Source: DAIDKA01 sp963708865 | Lineage (GTDB): Bacteria; Pseudomonadota; Gammaproteobacteria; Steroidobacterales; Steroidobacteraceae | Length of the DNA stretch: 64,000 nucleotides | NCBI GenBank assembly: GCA_963708865.1 | Contig: CAVPUC010000004.1 | Coordinates: forward strand, 976,914 to 1,040,913 | Direction of reading: 5' to 3' | Shown: piece after piece, positions 9,525 through 20,068 of the stretch | Layout of the letters: every line of letters begins with the position of its first letter | Numbering within the stretch: the first letter of the stretch is position 1 | The notes under the pieces: model-generated | The model's input: the letters and a program-made list of their open reading frames with translations, nothing else | Told to the model about the DNA's origin: nothing | Database searches by the model: none | Program-made: the position numbers and the translations under genes

Positions 9525-10517
9525 ATGAAGACCCGACGATTGGGCCGCACCGGCCCGACGGTGTCGGCAATGGGCCTGGGCTGCATGGGCATGTCCGGCT
9601 CGTACGGGCCGAGCGACCGCAGCGAAGGCATCGCGACCATCCATGCGGCGCTCGCCGCCGGCGTCACACTGCTCGACACCGGTGACTTCTATGGCATGGG
9701 ACACAATGAACTCCTGATCCGCGAGGCGCTGATCGGACAGCGCGCGCGATAAATTGCAGATCAGCGTGAAGTTCGGCGCGCTGCGCGGGCCGGATGGCGC
9801 CTGGATCGGGTATGACAGCCGGCCGGCGGCCATCCGCAATTTCGTGGCCTACTCCCTGCAGCGTCTGGGGACGGACTACATCGACATCTATCGTCCGGCG
9901 CGCTTGGACCCCGCGGTACCTATCGAGGACACCGTCGGCACCATCGCCGATCTCATCAAGGCCGGTTACGTGCGTCATATCGGGCTGTCCGAAGTCGGCG
10001 CGGCCACGTTGCGGCGGGCGGCCGGGGTGCATCCCATCGTCGACCTGCAGATCGAATACTCGCTGATCTCCCGCGGCATCGAGGCGCAGATCCTGCCGAC
10101 CTGCCGCGAACTGGGCATCGACATCACCGCCTACGGGGTGCTGTCCCGCGGGCTCATCAGCGGCAACTGGGGCGCCGGACCACCGACAACAAGGACTTCC
10201 GCGCGCACAGCCCGCGCTTCGTGGGCGAGAACCTCAGCGCCAATCTCGCGCTCGTCGAGAAGTTGCGCGGCATGGCCGAAACGTTGGGCGCGAGCGTCGC
10301 GCAGGTTGCCATCGCCTGGGTCGCCGCCCAGGGCGATGACATCATCCCGCTGTTGGGCTCGCGCACGCGCGCCCAGCTTGCGGAGGCGCTGGGGGGCATG
10401 GCCCTGAAGCTCACTCCCGAACAGCTGGCCGCGCTTACCCGGGCCGTACCCAAGGATGCGGCCGCCGGTGGCCGCTATCCGGCCTTCGCGCTGGAACACC
10501 TGGACAGCGAGAAATAA
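9525..10517 (+). CDS. Aldo/keto reductase, broken by two frameshifts
   Basis: NADPH-dependent aldo/keto reductase of about 330 residues when frames are joined. Start ATG 9525 has GGAGAG upstream. Segment one (MKTRRLGRTGPTVSAMGLG ... GDFYGMGHNELLIREAL) has the catalytic Asp and Tyr. Segment two continues LQISVKFGALRGPDGAW with the catalytic Lys, and has DYIDIYRPARLDP, where Arg stands at the usual His position, as in the AKR13-like subgroup. Segment three is VGENLSANLALVEKLRG to the end. The breaks are at about 9748 (in a GCGCGCGCG run) and about 10175. Both sit in repeat or GC-rich tracts and the joined protein looks complete, so sequencing error is more likely than decay. Confidence 0.82.
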
Positions 10518-10689
10518 CTGCTATTTGCCGCCGGCCTCTCTCAAAAGGGATAGAGCCACCCCCCTACCCTTGGGACCTGCGCCTCGGGCATGAGGTGAAT
10601 ATTCACCTGGCGTCATAACACCGATGATGTCCCCATCAGCACTGGCTGCGAAAACCGCCAGTGGGTCAATGGATACGGGGAGTTCGGGT

Positions 10690-11889
10690 ATGAGTCGCCA
10701 GTCAATTTCAATTTGGTTCGCCGCTGCTGTTTTTGCGCTGGCCATCGTGGTGCAGCTGGCCGGCTGCAGTCGCAGTGCGTCCGCGACCCCGGCCAACGTA
10801 CGGCGCCGCCCTCCGTCTCGGTGGCCACGGTGCTGTCACGCCAGATTTCGGACTTCGATGAGTTCACCGGCCGCTTCGAGGCGGTCGAGCGGGTCGAAAT
10901 ACGGCCGCGCGTCTCCGGCTACATCGCCACCGTCAACTTTGTCGAGGGCCGCGAAGTCGCCAAGGGCGAGGTGTTGTTCGTCATTGATCCGCGCCCCTAC
11001 GAGGCCGAGTTCAAGCAGGCCCAGGCGCAGCTCGCGCAGGCCCGCTCGCAACTGACCCTGGCCAGCTCGGAGCAGGATCGCGCCAACAAGCTCTTGGGCG
11101 CGCACGCCATTTCGCGCGAGGAGCTCGAGAGCCGCGATGCGGCTTTCAGCCAGGCCAGTGCGAATGTCGCCGGGGCCCAGGCCGCGGTGGACACTGCGGC
11201 ACTGAATCTGAGCTTCACGCGCGTCACGGCGCCTATTACCGGCGTCGTCAGCCGCGCGGAGATCACCGCCGGCAATCTCGTGACCAGCGGCCAAACCCTG
11301 CTCACCACCGTGGTCTCGGTCGATCCCATCTACGTGAGCTTCCAGGGCGATGAACAAGGCTTTCTGAACTTCATGAACTATGCACGCAAGGGCGGTGAGG
11401 CCGAGGTCAGCCATCCGGTATTCGTGGGCCTCGCCAATGAAGCGGGCTATCCGCATCAGGGCACCATCGCCTTCGTGGACAACGAAATCGATGGCGCCAC
11501 GGGCACTGTTCGGGTCCGCGGCCGGCTCATGAACCACAACCGGGAGTTCACGCCCGGCATGTTTGCGCGCGTGAAGATCACGGGCACCGAAGACGTTCAC
11601 CGCGATGCTCATCAACGAAAGCGCGGTCGGTACCGACCAGGGTCTGAAGTATGTGCTGCGGGTGGGCAAGGACAACACCCTTGAGTACCGTCAGGTGAAG
11701 CTCGGTGCCGTGGTCGACGGTCTGCAGGTGGTGCGGGAGGGCCTGAGCCCCGGCGACACCATTGTGGTGAACGGCCTGCAGCACGTGCGCGCCGGCATGG
11801 CCATCACACCGCAGCGCGTCGCGATGGGCGAGGAGCATTTGAACGACGCACCGGCCAAATCCGGTCTGGTTGCACGGAACGCTCGCTAA
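10690..11889 (+). CDS. RND efflux membrane fusion protein (frameshifted)
   Basis: Periplasmic adaptor of the AcrA/MexA family, lipoprotein type: MSRQSISIWF..., lipobox LAGC at about residues 24-27. The split biotinyl-lipoyl-like domain (RVSGYIATVNFVEGREVAKG and TAPITGVVSRAEITAGNLV) flanks a coiled-coil hairpin rich in AQLAQARSQLTLA. The frame changes at about 10800 (after the lipobox region) and again at about 11592, where TFTAMLINESAVGTDQGLKYV resumes the C-terminal membrane-proximal domain. Joined length is about 399 residues, normal for the family. It lies 17 bases before the pump gene and belongs to the same operon. Confidence 0.88.
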
Positions 11890-11906
11890 CGGGCGGCGGG
11901 CACATC

Positions 11907-14900
11907 ATGAAACTGTCAGAGTTCTTTATCGAGCGGCCGATTTTCGCGGCCGTCGTCTCAACGTTCATCACCATTGCCGGGGTCCTGGCGCTGGTGAAGC
12001 TGCCGGTCGGCGAGTACCCCGAAGTGGTGCCGCCCTCAATCGTCGTGACCGCAAACTATCCGGGCGCAAATCCCAAGGTCATCGCGGACACGGTTGCCGC
12101 GCCGCTGGAACAGGCGATCGTGGGCGTCGATGACATGCTGTACATGTCCTCCACCTCCACCATGAACGGTACGCTGAGCCTGACCGTCACCTTCAAACTC
12201 GGCGCCGATGTCGATCGCGCCCAGGTACAGGTGCAGAACCGGGTTGCGCAGGCCCAGCCGCGACTGCCGCAGGAAGTCCGCGATCTCGGCGTCACCACCG
12301 TCAAGAGTTCCTCGGACCTGACCATGCTGGTGAACCTGATTTCCCCGGATGGCCGCTACGACTCGCTGTACCTGCGCAACTACGCGACCTTGAACATCCG
12401 CGATGTGCTGGCGCGCCTGCCAGGCATGGGCCAGGTCCAGGTGTTCGGCGGTGGCGACTACGCGATGCGCGTGTGGCTGGACCCGGAAAAGCTTGCGGTC
12501 CGCAATCTCACCGCCAGTGATGTGGTCACGGCCATCCGCGAGCAGAACGTCGATGTGGCCGCGGGGCAGCTGGGCGCGCCGCCCTCGAAAGGCTCCGAAT
12601 TCCAGATCGCCTTGAACGCGGCGGGCCGGCTCACGACCGAGGACCAGTTCCGCGCCATTATCGTCAAGACCGGCGCCAACGGCGAGTTGGTGCGCCTGGG
12701 CGACCTCGCGCGCATCGAGATGGGCGCCCAGGACTACGGCATGCGCAGCATGCTGGACAACCAGAATGCCATCGCGCTGCCGATCATGCAGGCCCCCGGC
12801 GCCAATGCGCTGCAACTGTCGAGCAATGTCCGCAAGACCATGGAGGAGCTCAAGAAGGATTTCCCCGCCGGCGTCGACTACCGCATCGCCTACGATCCGA
12901 CTCAGTTCGTGCGTCAGTCGATCGAGGCGGTGCTGCATACCCTGCTCGAGGCCATCCTGCTGGTCGTGATCGTGGTCATCGTGTTCCTGCAGACCTGGCG
13001 TGCCTCGCTCATTCCGCTGGTTGCCGTGCCAGTGTCGATCATCGGCACCTTCGCGGTACTGCTCGCGTTCGGCTTCTCCATCAATACGCTGTCGCTGTTC
13101 GGTCTGGTGCTCGCCATCGGCATCGTGGTCGACGATGCGATCGTGGTCGTTGAAAACGTGGAACGCCATATCGCCGCAGGCGAGTCGCCGAAGCAGGCCG
13201 CGCGCATGGCGATGCGCGAGGTCAGCCGACCCATCATCGCCATCACCCTGGTGCTGGTCGCGGTGTTCGGGCCGGTCGCCTTCATCAGTGGCCTGACCGG
13301 CGAGTTCTACCGCCAGTTCGCCTTGACGATCGCCATCTCCACGGTGATCTCCGCCTTCAACTCATTGACGTTGTCCCCCGCACTGGCGGCCGTGCTGCTG
13401 AAACCCCACGGTGCCAGCCCTGACCTTTTCGCCCGCTGGATGGAGCAGATCCTCGGGCGATTTTTCAGGCGCTTCAATCAGGCGTTCGCCGCAGTGGGCA
13501 ATGGCTACTCGAAAGCTCTGGTTTCGACCATTCGCCGCAGCGGTATCGCGCTGATCATATATGCCGGCCTGATCGTGCTCGCGTGGGCCGGCTTCAATGC
13601 CGTGCCCGGCGGCTTCATCCCCTCGCAGGACAAGCAGTACCTGATCGCCGTGGCGCAGCTGCCGCCCGCGGCAACCATCGACCGCACCGAGGCGGTGGTA
13701 CGGCGCATGTCCGAGATTGGCCTCAAGACCCCGGGCGTGGAGCACGCGGTGGAATTCGCGGGCATGTCGGTGAACGGCTGGTCACAGAGTTCCAGTTCCG
13801 GCATCGCCTTCTTCGCCTTGGATCCGCCCGCCAAACGCAAGGGCGCGAACCTGTCGGGTAACGCCATTGCCGCGCGCCTGAACGCGGAACTCGCCAGTAT
13901 CCAGGATGCCTATGTGGTGGTGTTCACCCCGCCGCCGGTGCTGGGGCTCGGCTCATTGGGCGGCTTCAAGGCGCAGGTGGAGGACCGCGGCGATGCGGGA
14001 CCCGAAGCGCTCTACGCGGCGGTGCAGGATGCGCTGGCCAAAGCCGCGAAGAACCCGACGCTGGCGGGGCTGCTTAGCACCTATCAGATCAACGTGCCGC
14101 AGCTCGATGTCACGGTTGATCGCGACAAGGTCAAGCAGCAGGGCGTGAAGCTCTCGGATGTGTTCGACACCTTGCAGACCTACATGGGCTCCACCTACGT
14201 CAACGATTTCAACCGTTTTGGCCGCACCTTCCAGGTCGTGGCCCAGGCCGACGGGCCGTTCCGCGCGCAGGCCGAGGACATCCGTACGCTCAAGACCCGC
14301 AACGGCGATGGCGCGATGGTGCCCCTGGGGTCGCTGCTGAACGTCACGCCGACCTTCGGACCGGATGCCGCCCAGCGTTACAACGCGTATCGGTCCGCGG
14401 ATATCAACGCAGGTCCCGCCCCTGGCTACAGCACCGACCAGGCCCAGGATGCGCTGGCCTCGATCCTCAAGGCCAACCTGCCCCGCGGCATGAGTTTCGA
14501 GTGGACCGACCTTGCCTACCAGCAGCTCATCTCGGGTAACACCGCGACGTTCGTCTTCCCGCTGTGCGTGCTGTTCGTGTTCCTGGTGCTGGCGGCGCAA
14601 TACGAGAGCCTGACGCTGCCGCTCGCCATCATCCTGATCGTGCCGATGTGCCTGCTCGCGGGTATCACCGGCGTGTATCTCGATCACGGTGACAACAACG
14701 TCTTCACGCAGATCGGTCTGCTGGTGCTGGTGGGTCTGGCGTGCAAGAACGCCATCCTCATCATCGAGTTCGCCAAGCACCTGCAGGAGGATCGCGGCAT
14801 GGACGCCACTTCGGCGGTGCTCGAAGCCGCCCGCATGCGCCTGCGCCCGATCCTGATGACCTCCTTCGCTTTCATCATGGGGGTGATTCCGCTGGTGCTC

Positions 14901-15098
14901 GCGCAGGGCGCCGGCGCCGAAGTGCGCCACGCCATGGGCGTGACGGTATTCGCCGGCATGATCGGGGTGACCTTTTTCGGACTGCTTCTGACCCCGGTGT
15001 TCTTCGTGCTGCTGCGCAAGCTCACCGACCGGCGCCTGACCAGCGAGCAACCCAAACCGTTGTCCCTCGGCCTCAACCCGGAGGTGCACGGTGCGTAA
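11907..15098 (+). CDS. RND multidrug efflux pump, HAE-1 family (AcrB/MexB-like)
   Basis: 1063-residue inner-membrane proton/drug antiporter with an intact frame. It begins MKLSEFFIERPIFAAVVSTF, the usual HAE-1 N-terminus. Helix 4 carries GIVVDDAIVVVENVERH, with the proton-relay Asp pair, and helix 10 has KNAILIIEFAKHLQE, with the conserved Lys. Two large periplasmic loops lie between TM1-2 and TM7-8. It exports lipophilic compounds through the partner adaptor (upstream) and channel (downstream, 8-base overlap). The adjacent two-component genes may control it. Confidence 0.95.
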   Translation: MKLSEFFIERPIFAAVVSTFITIAGVLALVKLPVGEYPEVVPPSIVVTANYPGANPKVIADTVAAPLEQAIVGVDDMLYMSSTSTMNGTLSLTVTFKLGADVDRAQVQVQNRVAQAQPRLPQEVRDLGVTTVKSSSDLTMLVNLISPDGRYDSLYLRNYATLNIRDVLARLPGMGQVQVFGGGDYAMRVWLDPEKLAVRNLTASDVVTAIREQNVDVAAGQLGAPPSKGSEFQIALNAAGRLTTEDQFRAIIVKTGANGELVRLGDLARIEMGAQDYGMRSMLDNQNAIALPIMQAPGANALQLSSNVRKTMEELKKDFPAGVDYRIAYDPTQFVRQSIEAVLHTLLEAILLVVIVVIVFLQTWRASLIPLVAVPVSIIGTFAVLLAFGFSINTLSLFGLVLAIGIVVDDAIVVVENVERHIAAGESPKQAARMAMREVSRPIIAITLVLVAVFGPVAFISGLTGEFYRQFALTIAISTVISAFNSLTLSPALAAVLLKPHGASPDLFARWMEQILGRFFRRFNQAFAAVGNGYSKALVSTIRRSGIALIIYAGLIVLAWAGFNAVPGGFIPSQDKQYLIAVAQLPPAATIDRTEAVVRRMSEIGLKTPGVEHAVEFAGMSVNGWSQSSSSGIAFFALDPPAKRKGANLSGNAIAARLNAELASIQDAYVVVFTPPPVLGLGSLGGFKAQVEDRGDAGPEALYAAVQDALAKAAKNPTLAGLLSTYQINVPQLDVTVDRDKVKQQGVKLSDVFDTLQTYMGSTYVNDFNRFGRTFQVVAQADGPFRAQAEDIRTLKTRNGDGAMVPLGSLLNVTPTFGPDAAQRYNAYRSADINAGPAPGYSTDQAQDALASILKANLPRGMSFEWTDLAYQQLISGNTATFVFPLCVLFVFLVLAAQYESLTLPLAIILIVPMCLLAGITGVYLDHGDNNVFTQIGLLVLVGLACKNAILIIEFAKHLQEDRGMDATSAVLEAARMRLRPILMTSFAFIMGVIPLVLAQGAGAEVRHAMGVTVFAGMIGVTFFGLLLTPVFFVLLRKLTDRRLTSEQPKPLSLGLNPEVHGA

Positions 15099-16542
15099 AT
15101 TCATCTCCCTGACCGTTGCCGCCACAGTCGCGGCGACCCTGGCCGCCTGCGCGGTCGGGCCCGACTACCATCGGCCTGCGGTGCAGACCGCAGCGACTTT
15201 CCTCGAAGCGGAGCCGGCGGTCTATTCCACCGATGCCGGCATCGGACCGTTCTGGGGGCAGTTCGACGATGACCTGTTGAACGGCCTCGTGATCGAGGCG
15301 CTGGCCGCCAATCACGACTTGCGGATTGCGCTCGCGCATCTGCAGCAGTCGCGGGCGCTGCGCACGCAGGCGAAGCTCGACCTCTTGCCCACCGTCACCA
15401 GTGAGGGCGGTTACACGCGCCAGCAATATCCGGCGGCGGAAAGCTTCGGGGCTGGGACTTTGGATGAGCGATATTACAATGCCGGCTTTGATGCCACCTG
15501 GGAGCTCGACCTGTTTGGTCGGGTGCGCCGGGAAGTCGAAGCCAGCCGTGCGGTGGTTGAAGGCCAGGAGGCGACACTGCATGACGCGCAGGTCAGTGTG
15601 ACCGCAGAGGTTGCGCGAACCTATTTTGAACTGCGCGGCGAACAGGCGGAGCTCGCCGTCCTGCAGCGCAACGCTGCCAATCAGCAGCAGACCGTGGATC
15701 TCACCAATTCGCTGCTGGATGCGGGACGCGGCACCGAGCTGGACACTTCGCGCGCCAAGGCCCAGCTGGATACCACGCTCGCGACCATTCCGCCGCTGCG
15801 CGCCCAAGTGGAGAAATCCATCCATCGTCTGAGTGTCCTCACCGGACGCGAACCGGATGCACTCAGCGCGGTGCTGTCGGCTCCAGGCACCCTGCCCGAG
15901 CTGCCGCGGATGGCCGCAGTCGGGGACCCCGCGGGCCTGTTGCGGCGGCGCCCCGACATCCGCATCGCCGAGCGGCGCCTCGCCGCCTCGACGGCCCAGA
16001 TCGGTGTCGCCGTGGGCGATCTGTTTCCCAAGGTGACCTTCACGGGCAATTTCGGCTTTGCGGCAGGGGACCTGGCGGCGCTGGGTGCGACCGGCACCAA
16101 GACCTTCCTCATCGGGCCGTCGATCTCCTGGCCGGCCTTCGATCTGGGACGGGTGCGGGCCCGCATCGCCGGTGCCCGGGCCGGGGCTGATGCCGATCTT
16201 GCCGCCTACCAGCAGACCGTGCTCAAGGCGCTGGAGGAGACCGAAAACGCTCTAGTGGCCCATGCGCGCGAGCGGGACCGGCTGGTGCAGCTCACGGCCG
16301 CAGCCCGGGAAAGCGACGCCGCGGCGCAGATTGCGCGGGCCCGCTATGAGGGCGGACTGGTCGGTTTCCTGGATGTCCTGGACGCCGAGCGGGCGCAGCT
16401 GTCCGCACAGGATCAGCTGGCGCAGAGTCGTACCGACGCGGCCACCAGCCTGATCGCGGTCTATAAGGCCCTCGGCGGCGGCTGGGAGGGGGCGCCCCTG
16501 CCGGTGGCTCGCCTCACGACAGCGATGCCGCCACAGCGGTAG
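15091..16542 (+). CDS. Outer-membrane efflux channel lipoprotein (NodT/OprM family)
   Basis: GTG start at 15091 with GGAGGTGC just upstream, overlapping the end of the pump gene. The 483-residue product has lipobox LAAC followed by AVGPDYHRP, the signature N-terminus of the NodT/OprM family, then two repeats of long helices and short strands, e.g. LEALAANHDLRIALAHLQQS and RRRPDIRIAERRLAASTAQIG. It forms the trimeric outer-membrane exit duct of the RND complex. Confidence 0.94.
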   Translation: MRKFISLTVAATVAATLAACAVGPDYHRPAVQTAATFLEAEPAVYSTDAGIGPFWGQFDDDLLNGLVIEALAANHDLRIALAHLQQSRALRTQAKLDLLPTVTSEGGYTRQQYPAAESFGAGTLDERYYNAGFDATWELDLFGRVRREVEASRAVVEGQEATLHDAQVSVTAEVARTYFELRGEQAELAVLQRNAANQQQTVDLTNSLLDAGRGTELDTSRAKAQLDTTLATIPPLRAQVEKSIHRLSVLTGREPDALSAVLSAPGTLPELPRMAAVGDPAGLLRRRPDIRIAERRLAASTAQIGVAVGDLFPKVTFTGNFGFAAGDLAALGATGTKTFLIGPSISWPAFDLGRVRARIAGARAGADADLAAYQQTVLKALEETENALVAHARERDRLVQLTAAARESDAAAQIARARYEGGLVGFLDVLDAERAQLSAQDQLAQSRTDAATSLIAVYKALGGGWEGAPLPVARLTTAMPPQR

Positions 16543-16575
16543 ACTTGAATGGGTGCCGACTTCACAGGGGGCCAG

Positions 16576-18426
16576 ATGACCGCTGGGCTGACCGCCCGCG
16601 CCGCCGACTGCGGCCCGGATTGTGCCGATATCGCCGAGGAGGCTGCGCGCGCCGCAGCCGCCAGCCCCTGTACGGACGTATTCACACAGATCAGTGTGTC
16701 TCTGCAGCATCGCGAGGGACTGCTCGCGGCCTCGGCGCGCGCGAGCCGCCTGCTCTTGGAAGCCACCGACGTCATGGACGCGATTCCCGCGGTGCTGCGC
16801 GAACTGGGTGCGGCCGCCGGCGCCGATCGCGTCAATCTCATCCGCTCGGAAATGGGTCCCGACGGCGCGCCGTGGATGGTGGTAGCCGGCGAGTGGACCG
16901 CACCCGGCATCACCGCCTATCTGGGCAACCCGAACAAGGGCGGCTGTCCCGAGAGCACCATCTTCTCCACCTGCAGTGAGCTGCGTGCAGGACGGAGCGT
17001 GCTGATAAATCCCGCGCAGCATGCCGGCGCCGACCGCAATGTGAGTGTGGATGGCACAACGCTGACCAAGGCCGTGGTGCCGATTTTTGTCGACAACGGT
17101 TTCTTCGGTGCCCTGACCTTCGACAACACCCGGCAGCGCCGCGCGATCGATCCGGCCGAAGTGGCGGCGCTGGAAACGGCTGCGGGCGTCATTGGCGCCG
17201 GGCTGCATCGCGAACGGCTCATCGAAGCCGTACGTCGCGAACGCGAGCAGGCCGCCGAGCAGCGCATGGTGGAACTGGCCAAGGCCAATGCCGTCATCCG
17301 CGGCAATCTGGAGCGCCTCGCCACCGAACCTGATGCGCGCAACTTCCTGGGCCACGTGCTGCTTGAGGCCACCCGACAGTTCGATGCCGCCGCCGGCAAC
17401 GTCATCGTCCGTCATGACACCCCTGCCATCTGGGAGATCGTCGCGCATGTGGATGGCGGGGAGCTGGTGCCGCCCTCGTTCACCGCGAGCATTCCTGCCG
17501 ACGGCAATGCGCTGGGCGAACAGCTGTCGCGCACCGAGCAGCCGATGTTCTGCAGCCTGGTGGAGGAGGACGACACCACGGAGTGGCCGGGCCTGATGGA
17601 ATACCACCGCGGCGCCGGCCACACCGGCATGGTGGTGTTTCCGCTGCTCTTCGGCGGCCGCAACGTCGGCTTCATCACCCTGGATTTCAAGACGCCGGAG
17701 GCGGCGACGCTGGTCAACAGCGAGCTGCTGGTGGCCCTGGCGCAGCAGGCCACGCTCGCCATCGAGATCATGCGCCTCGCGCACTCGGCCAAGGAGGCCG
17801 CGGTGCTCATGGAGCGCAATCGCATCGGCCGTGAAATCCATGACGGCCTGGCGCAGGCGTTCACCGGCATTCTCATGCAGCTGGCCGCCGCCGAGGACTA
17901 CGAAGGCGCGGAGCCCTGCGCCACCCAGGGCGTCATCGCCGGGCGGATCCGCGATCTGGCGCGGGAGGGTCTGGCCGAAGCGCGCCGTTCGGTCATGGCG
18001 CTGCGCCCCGATCAGACCCGCAGCGGCGGGCTGGAGCTGGCGCTGCGGCAGCTGGCCGAACGCTCCTCGGTGCCCGGGCGCACGGTGTGCAGCTTCGAGG
18101 GCCGGGCGCCGGCGACCGGGCTTGCCCCGGAACACGAGCATGCGCTGCTGCGCATCGCCCAGGAAGCGGTCAGTAATGCCGTGCGCCACGGCCACCCCCA
18201 GCATGTGCGCATCAGCCTGGTCGGCGAGGCGGCGCACTGGCTGCTGACCGTGGCGGATGACGGCCAGGGCATGGAGCACTCACCGGATGACAGCGCCGAA
18301 CATGGTTTCGGCCTTACCAATATGCGCGAACGCGCCACCGCCATCGGCGGCACCTGGCACATCGAGACGCACCAGGGTGAGGGCACGCGGGTTTGCGTGC
18401 GCCTGCCGCGCCGGAATATTCCGTGA
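16576..18426 (+). CDS. GAF-domain sensor histidine kinase, NarL/DegS type
   Basis: Cytoplasmic sensor kinase with two GAF domains (about residues 45-215 and 255-410), a HisKA_3 phosphoacceptor (RIGREIHDGLAQAFTGILMQ) and an HATPase domain (LLRIAQEAVSNAVRHG ... GFGLTNMRERATAIGG). I chose ATG 16576, which has AGGGGG five bases upstream; an ATG at 16549 would add nine residues. No transmembrane helix is seen, so the signal is probably an internal small molecule or redox state. It overlaps the response regulator (GTGA), marking a two-component pair, and follows the RND operon by about 30 bases. Confidence 0.92.
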   Translation: MTAGLTARAADCGPDCADIAEEAARAAAASPCTDVFTQISVSLQHREGLLAASARASRLLLEATDVMDAIPAVLRELGAAAGADRVNLIRSEMGPDGAPWMVVAGEWTAPGITAYLGNPNKGGCPESTIFSTCSELRAGRSVLINPAQHAGADRNVSVDGTTLTKAVVPIFVDNGFFGALTFDNTRQRRAIDPAEVAALETAAGVIGAGLHRERLIEAVRREREQAAEQRMVELAKANAVIRGNLERLATEPDARNFLGHVLLEATRQFDAAAGNVIVRHDTPAIWEIVAHVDGGELVPPSFTASIPADGNALGEQLSRTEQPMFCSLVEEDDTTEWPGLMEYHRGAGHTGMVVFPLLFGGRNVGFITLDFKTPEAATLVNSELLVALAQQATLAIEIMRLAHSAKEAAVLMERNRIGREIHDGLAQAFTGILMQLAAAEDYEGAEPCATQGVIAGRIRDLAREGLAEARRSVMALRPDQTRSGGLELALRQLAERSSVPGRTVCSFEGRAPATGLAPEHEHALLRIAQEAVSNAVRHGHPQHVRISLVGEAAHWLLTVADDGQGMEHSPDDSAEHGFGLTNMRERATAIGGTWHIETHQGEGTRVCVRLPRRNIP

Positions 18427-19097
18427 ACGCAGCGCCGGCGCCGACAGCGACGGCCGGCGCGCTCCACGCCGCGCCGGTTCGCAAGATTCGCGTCATTCTG
18501 GCCGACGATCACCCGGTGGTGCGCGATGGTCTCGCCGCCATTGTCAATCGCCAGCCCGACATGGAGGTCGTGGCCGAAGCGGCCGATGGCGAGGAGGCGA
18601 CCGAACTGTACGAGCGCCACCAGCCCGATGTCATGGTGCTGGACCTGCGCATGCCCAAACGAGATGGCGTCGCAGTGGTGCAGATGGTACTGGCCGCGCA
18701 CCCGCACGCGCGCCTGCTGATCATGACCACCTACGATGGCGATGAGGACATCTTCAGGTGCCTAAGCCAAGGGGCGAAGGGCTATCTGCTCAAGGACTCC
18801 CCGCGCACCGAAATCCTGTTCGCCATTCGCGCGGTGAGCGAAGACCGGCCTTATGCGTCCTCTTCGGTGGCCAGTAAGGCGCTGCAGCGCATGGCCAAGC
18901 CCAGCCTCACGCAGCGCGAACTGGGCGTACTGCAACTGCTGGCCGAGGGCCGCAGCAACAAGGACATCGCGCGGCGCCTGAGCATCACCGAAGGAACGGC
19001 AAAGACCCACGTGAAGGCCATTCTCACCAAGCTCGATGCCATCAGCCGCACCGAGGCGGTGGCCGTGGCGCACAAACGCGGGCTGGTCCGGCTGTAG
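18423..19097 (+). CDS. NarL/FixJ-family response regulator
   Basis: GTG start at 18423 overlaps the kinase stop. The receiver domain (about residues 22-140) has the acidic pair ADDHPVVRDG, the phosphoacceptor Asp in VMVLDLRMPKRDG and the Lys in GYLLKDSPRTE. The LuxR-type helix-turn-helix at the C-terminus reads LTQRELGVLQLLAEGRSNKD, then TAKTHVKAILTKL. It is the cognate partner of the upstream kinase; its target is plausibly the adjacent efflux operon, which is inference from position. Confidence 0.94.
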   Translation: MNAAPAPTATAGALHAAPVRKIRVILADDHPVVRDGLAAIVNRQPDMEVVAEAADGEEATELYERHQPDVMVLDLRMPKRDGVAVVQMVLAAHPHARLLIMTTYDGDEDIFRCLSQGAKGYLLKDSPRTEILFAIRAVSEDRPYASSSVASKALQRMAKPSLTQRELGVLQLLAEGRSNKDIARRLSITEGTAKTHVKAILTKLDAISRTEAVAVAHKRGLVRL

Positions 19098-19106
19098 CGC
19101 CGCCGC

Positions 19107-20066
19107 ATGGTGCAGGGTGCGCGACCGAGCGCGGAAGTGCGGGCCCAGGCCCAACTGGACCTGCTCAACGCGCTCGATCCGGTAGCACCTCGACCTGCGC
19201 AGACGCTGGTGCTGAAACAGGCGCTCCTGGACCGCCATTTCCTGGTGGTGAGTCGAGCGGCCACGCTGAGCGGCGAGAGGCTTCTGCACGAACTCATTCC
19301 GGATCTGAAAAGCGCATTCGCGCGCCTGATGCAGGACCCGGTCAAGCGTGATCCGCGGTGCAAGGCCAAGAACGCCATCGCCCGCGCCCTGGTGATGCTC
19401 GAATGCCGGGACATTGCCTTCTATCAAGCCGGGATCGTCTACCGGCAGCTCGAGCCGGTGTGGGGAGGACGGGCCGACACCGCAACCGACGTGCGCTGCA
19501 GTTGCGCGATGGGCCTTGCGGCCTCGGGCCACCCGCGCGCCGTCGCGGAGCTGGCGGGATTACTGAATGATCCTGAAGTCGAGGTCCGATGCGGCGCCGC
19601 GCGCGCCATCTCCTGCGGCAACCCGTTCGAGGCAGAAGCCGTGCTGCGTCTGAAAGCTGAGATCGGCGATGCGCAGCCGCAAGTGATCGGCGAATGCTTC
19701 GGGGCGCTGCTGGCCATTCAACCGGAGTACTCGCTGCCCTTCGTCGCGCAGTACCTGCGCGTAAAGGATGAGGCCTTGCAGGAATACGCGGCCCTCGCCC
19801 TGGGCGAATCGCGCCGGCCCGAGGCGCTCAAGCTGCTGCGCGATGCCTGGGAGGAGCTGGTGAGTGCCGAGGCGCGCGGCGCCCTGATTCGCGCCGCGGC
19901 CCTGCACCGATCGGATGAGGCCTTCGAGTGGTTGCTCGGCATCATCGAGACCGGAACTGCGAAGCTGGCCGGCGTTGCGGCAGACGCGCTGGCAGTCTAC
20001 GAACGCAATACCAGATTGATTGAGCAGGTAAAGTCCGCGAAGGCGCGCCGCAACCAGGAGAGTTGA
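19107..20066 (+). CDS. HEAT-repeat protein of unknown function
   Basis: 319 residues, starting 9 bases after the response regulator. The C-terminal two thirds are helical repeats of HEAT/PBS-lyase type, for example HPRAVAELAGLLNDPEVEVR and EALQEYAALALGESRRPEAL. No signal peptide or membrane segment is seen. Such proteins act as scaffolds or protein-binding modules. Being last in a probable kinase-regulator transcript hints at a role in that signalling or efflux unit, but this is only positional. Confidence 0.8.
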   Translation: MVQGARPSAEVRAQAQLDLLNALDPVAPRPAQTLVLKQALLDRHFLVVSRAATLSGERLLHELIPDLKSAFARLMQDPVKRDPRCKAKNAIARALVMLECRDIAFYQAGIVYRQLEPVWGGRADTATDVRCSCAMGLAASGHPRAVAELAGLLNDPEVEVRCGAARAISCGNPFEAEAVLRLKAEIGDAQPQVIGECFGALLAIQPEYSLPFVAQYLRVKDEALQEYAALALGESRRPEALKLLRDAWEELVSAEARGALIRAAALHRSDEAFEWLLGIIETGTAKLAGVAADALAVYERNTRLIEQVKSAKARRNQES

Positions 20067-20068
20067 GC

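Noticed and set aside
12036..13169. Long leftward ORF (377 residues) inside the RND pump gene
   Set aside because: It is the His/Asp/Arg-rich antisense shadow of the conserved pump frame; such shadows are common in high-GC DNA.
13953..15125. 390-residue leftward ORF antisense to the RND pump
   Set aside because: Composition (Arg, His, Gln, Glu) is that of an antisense shadow and the sense frame is a conserved HAE-1 pump.
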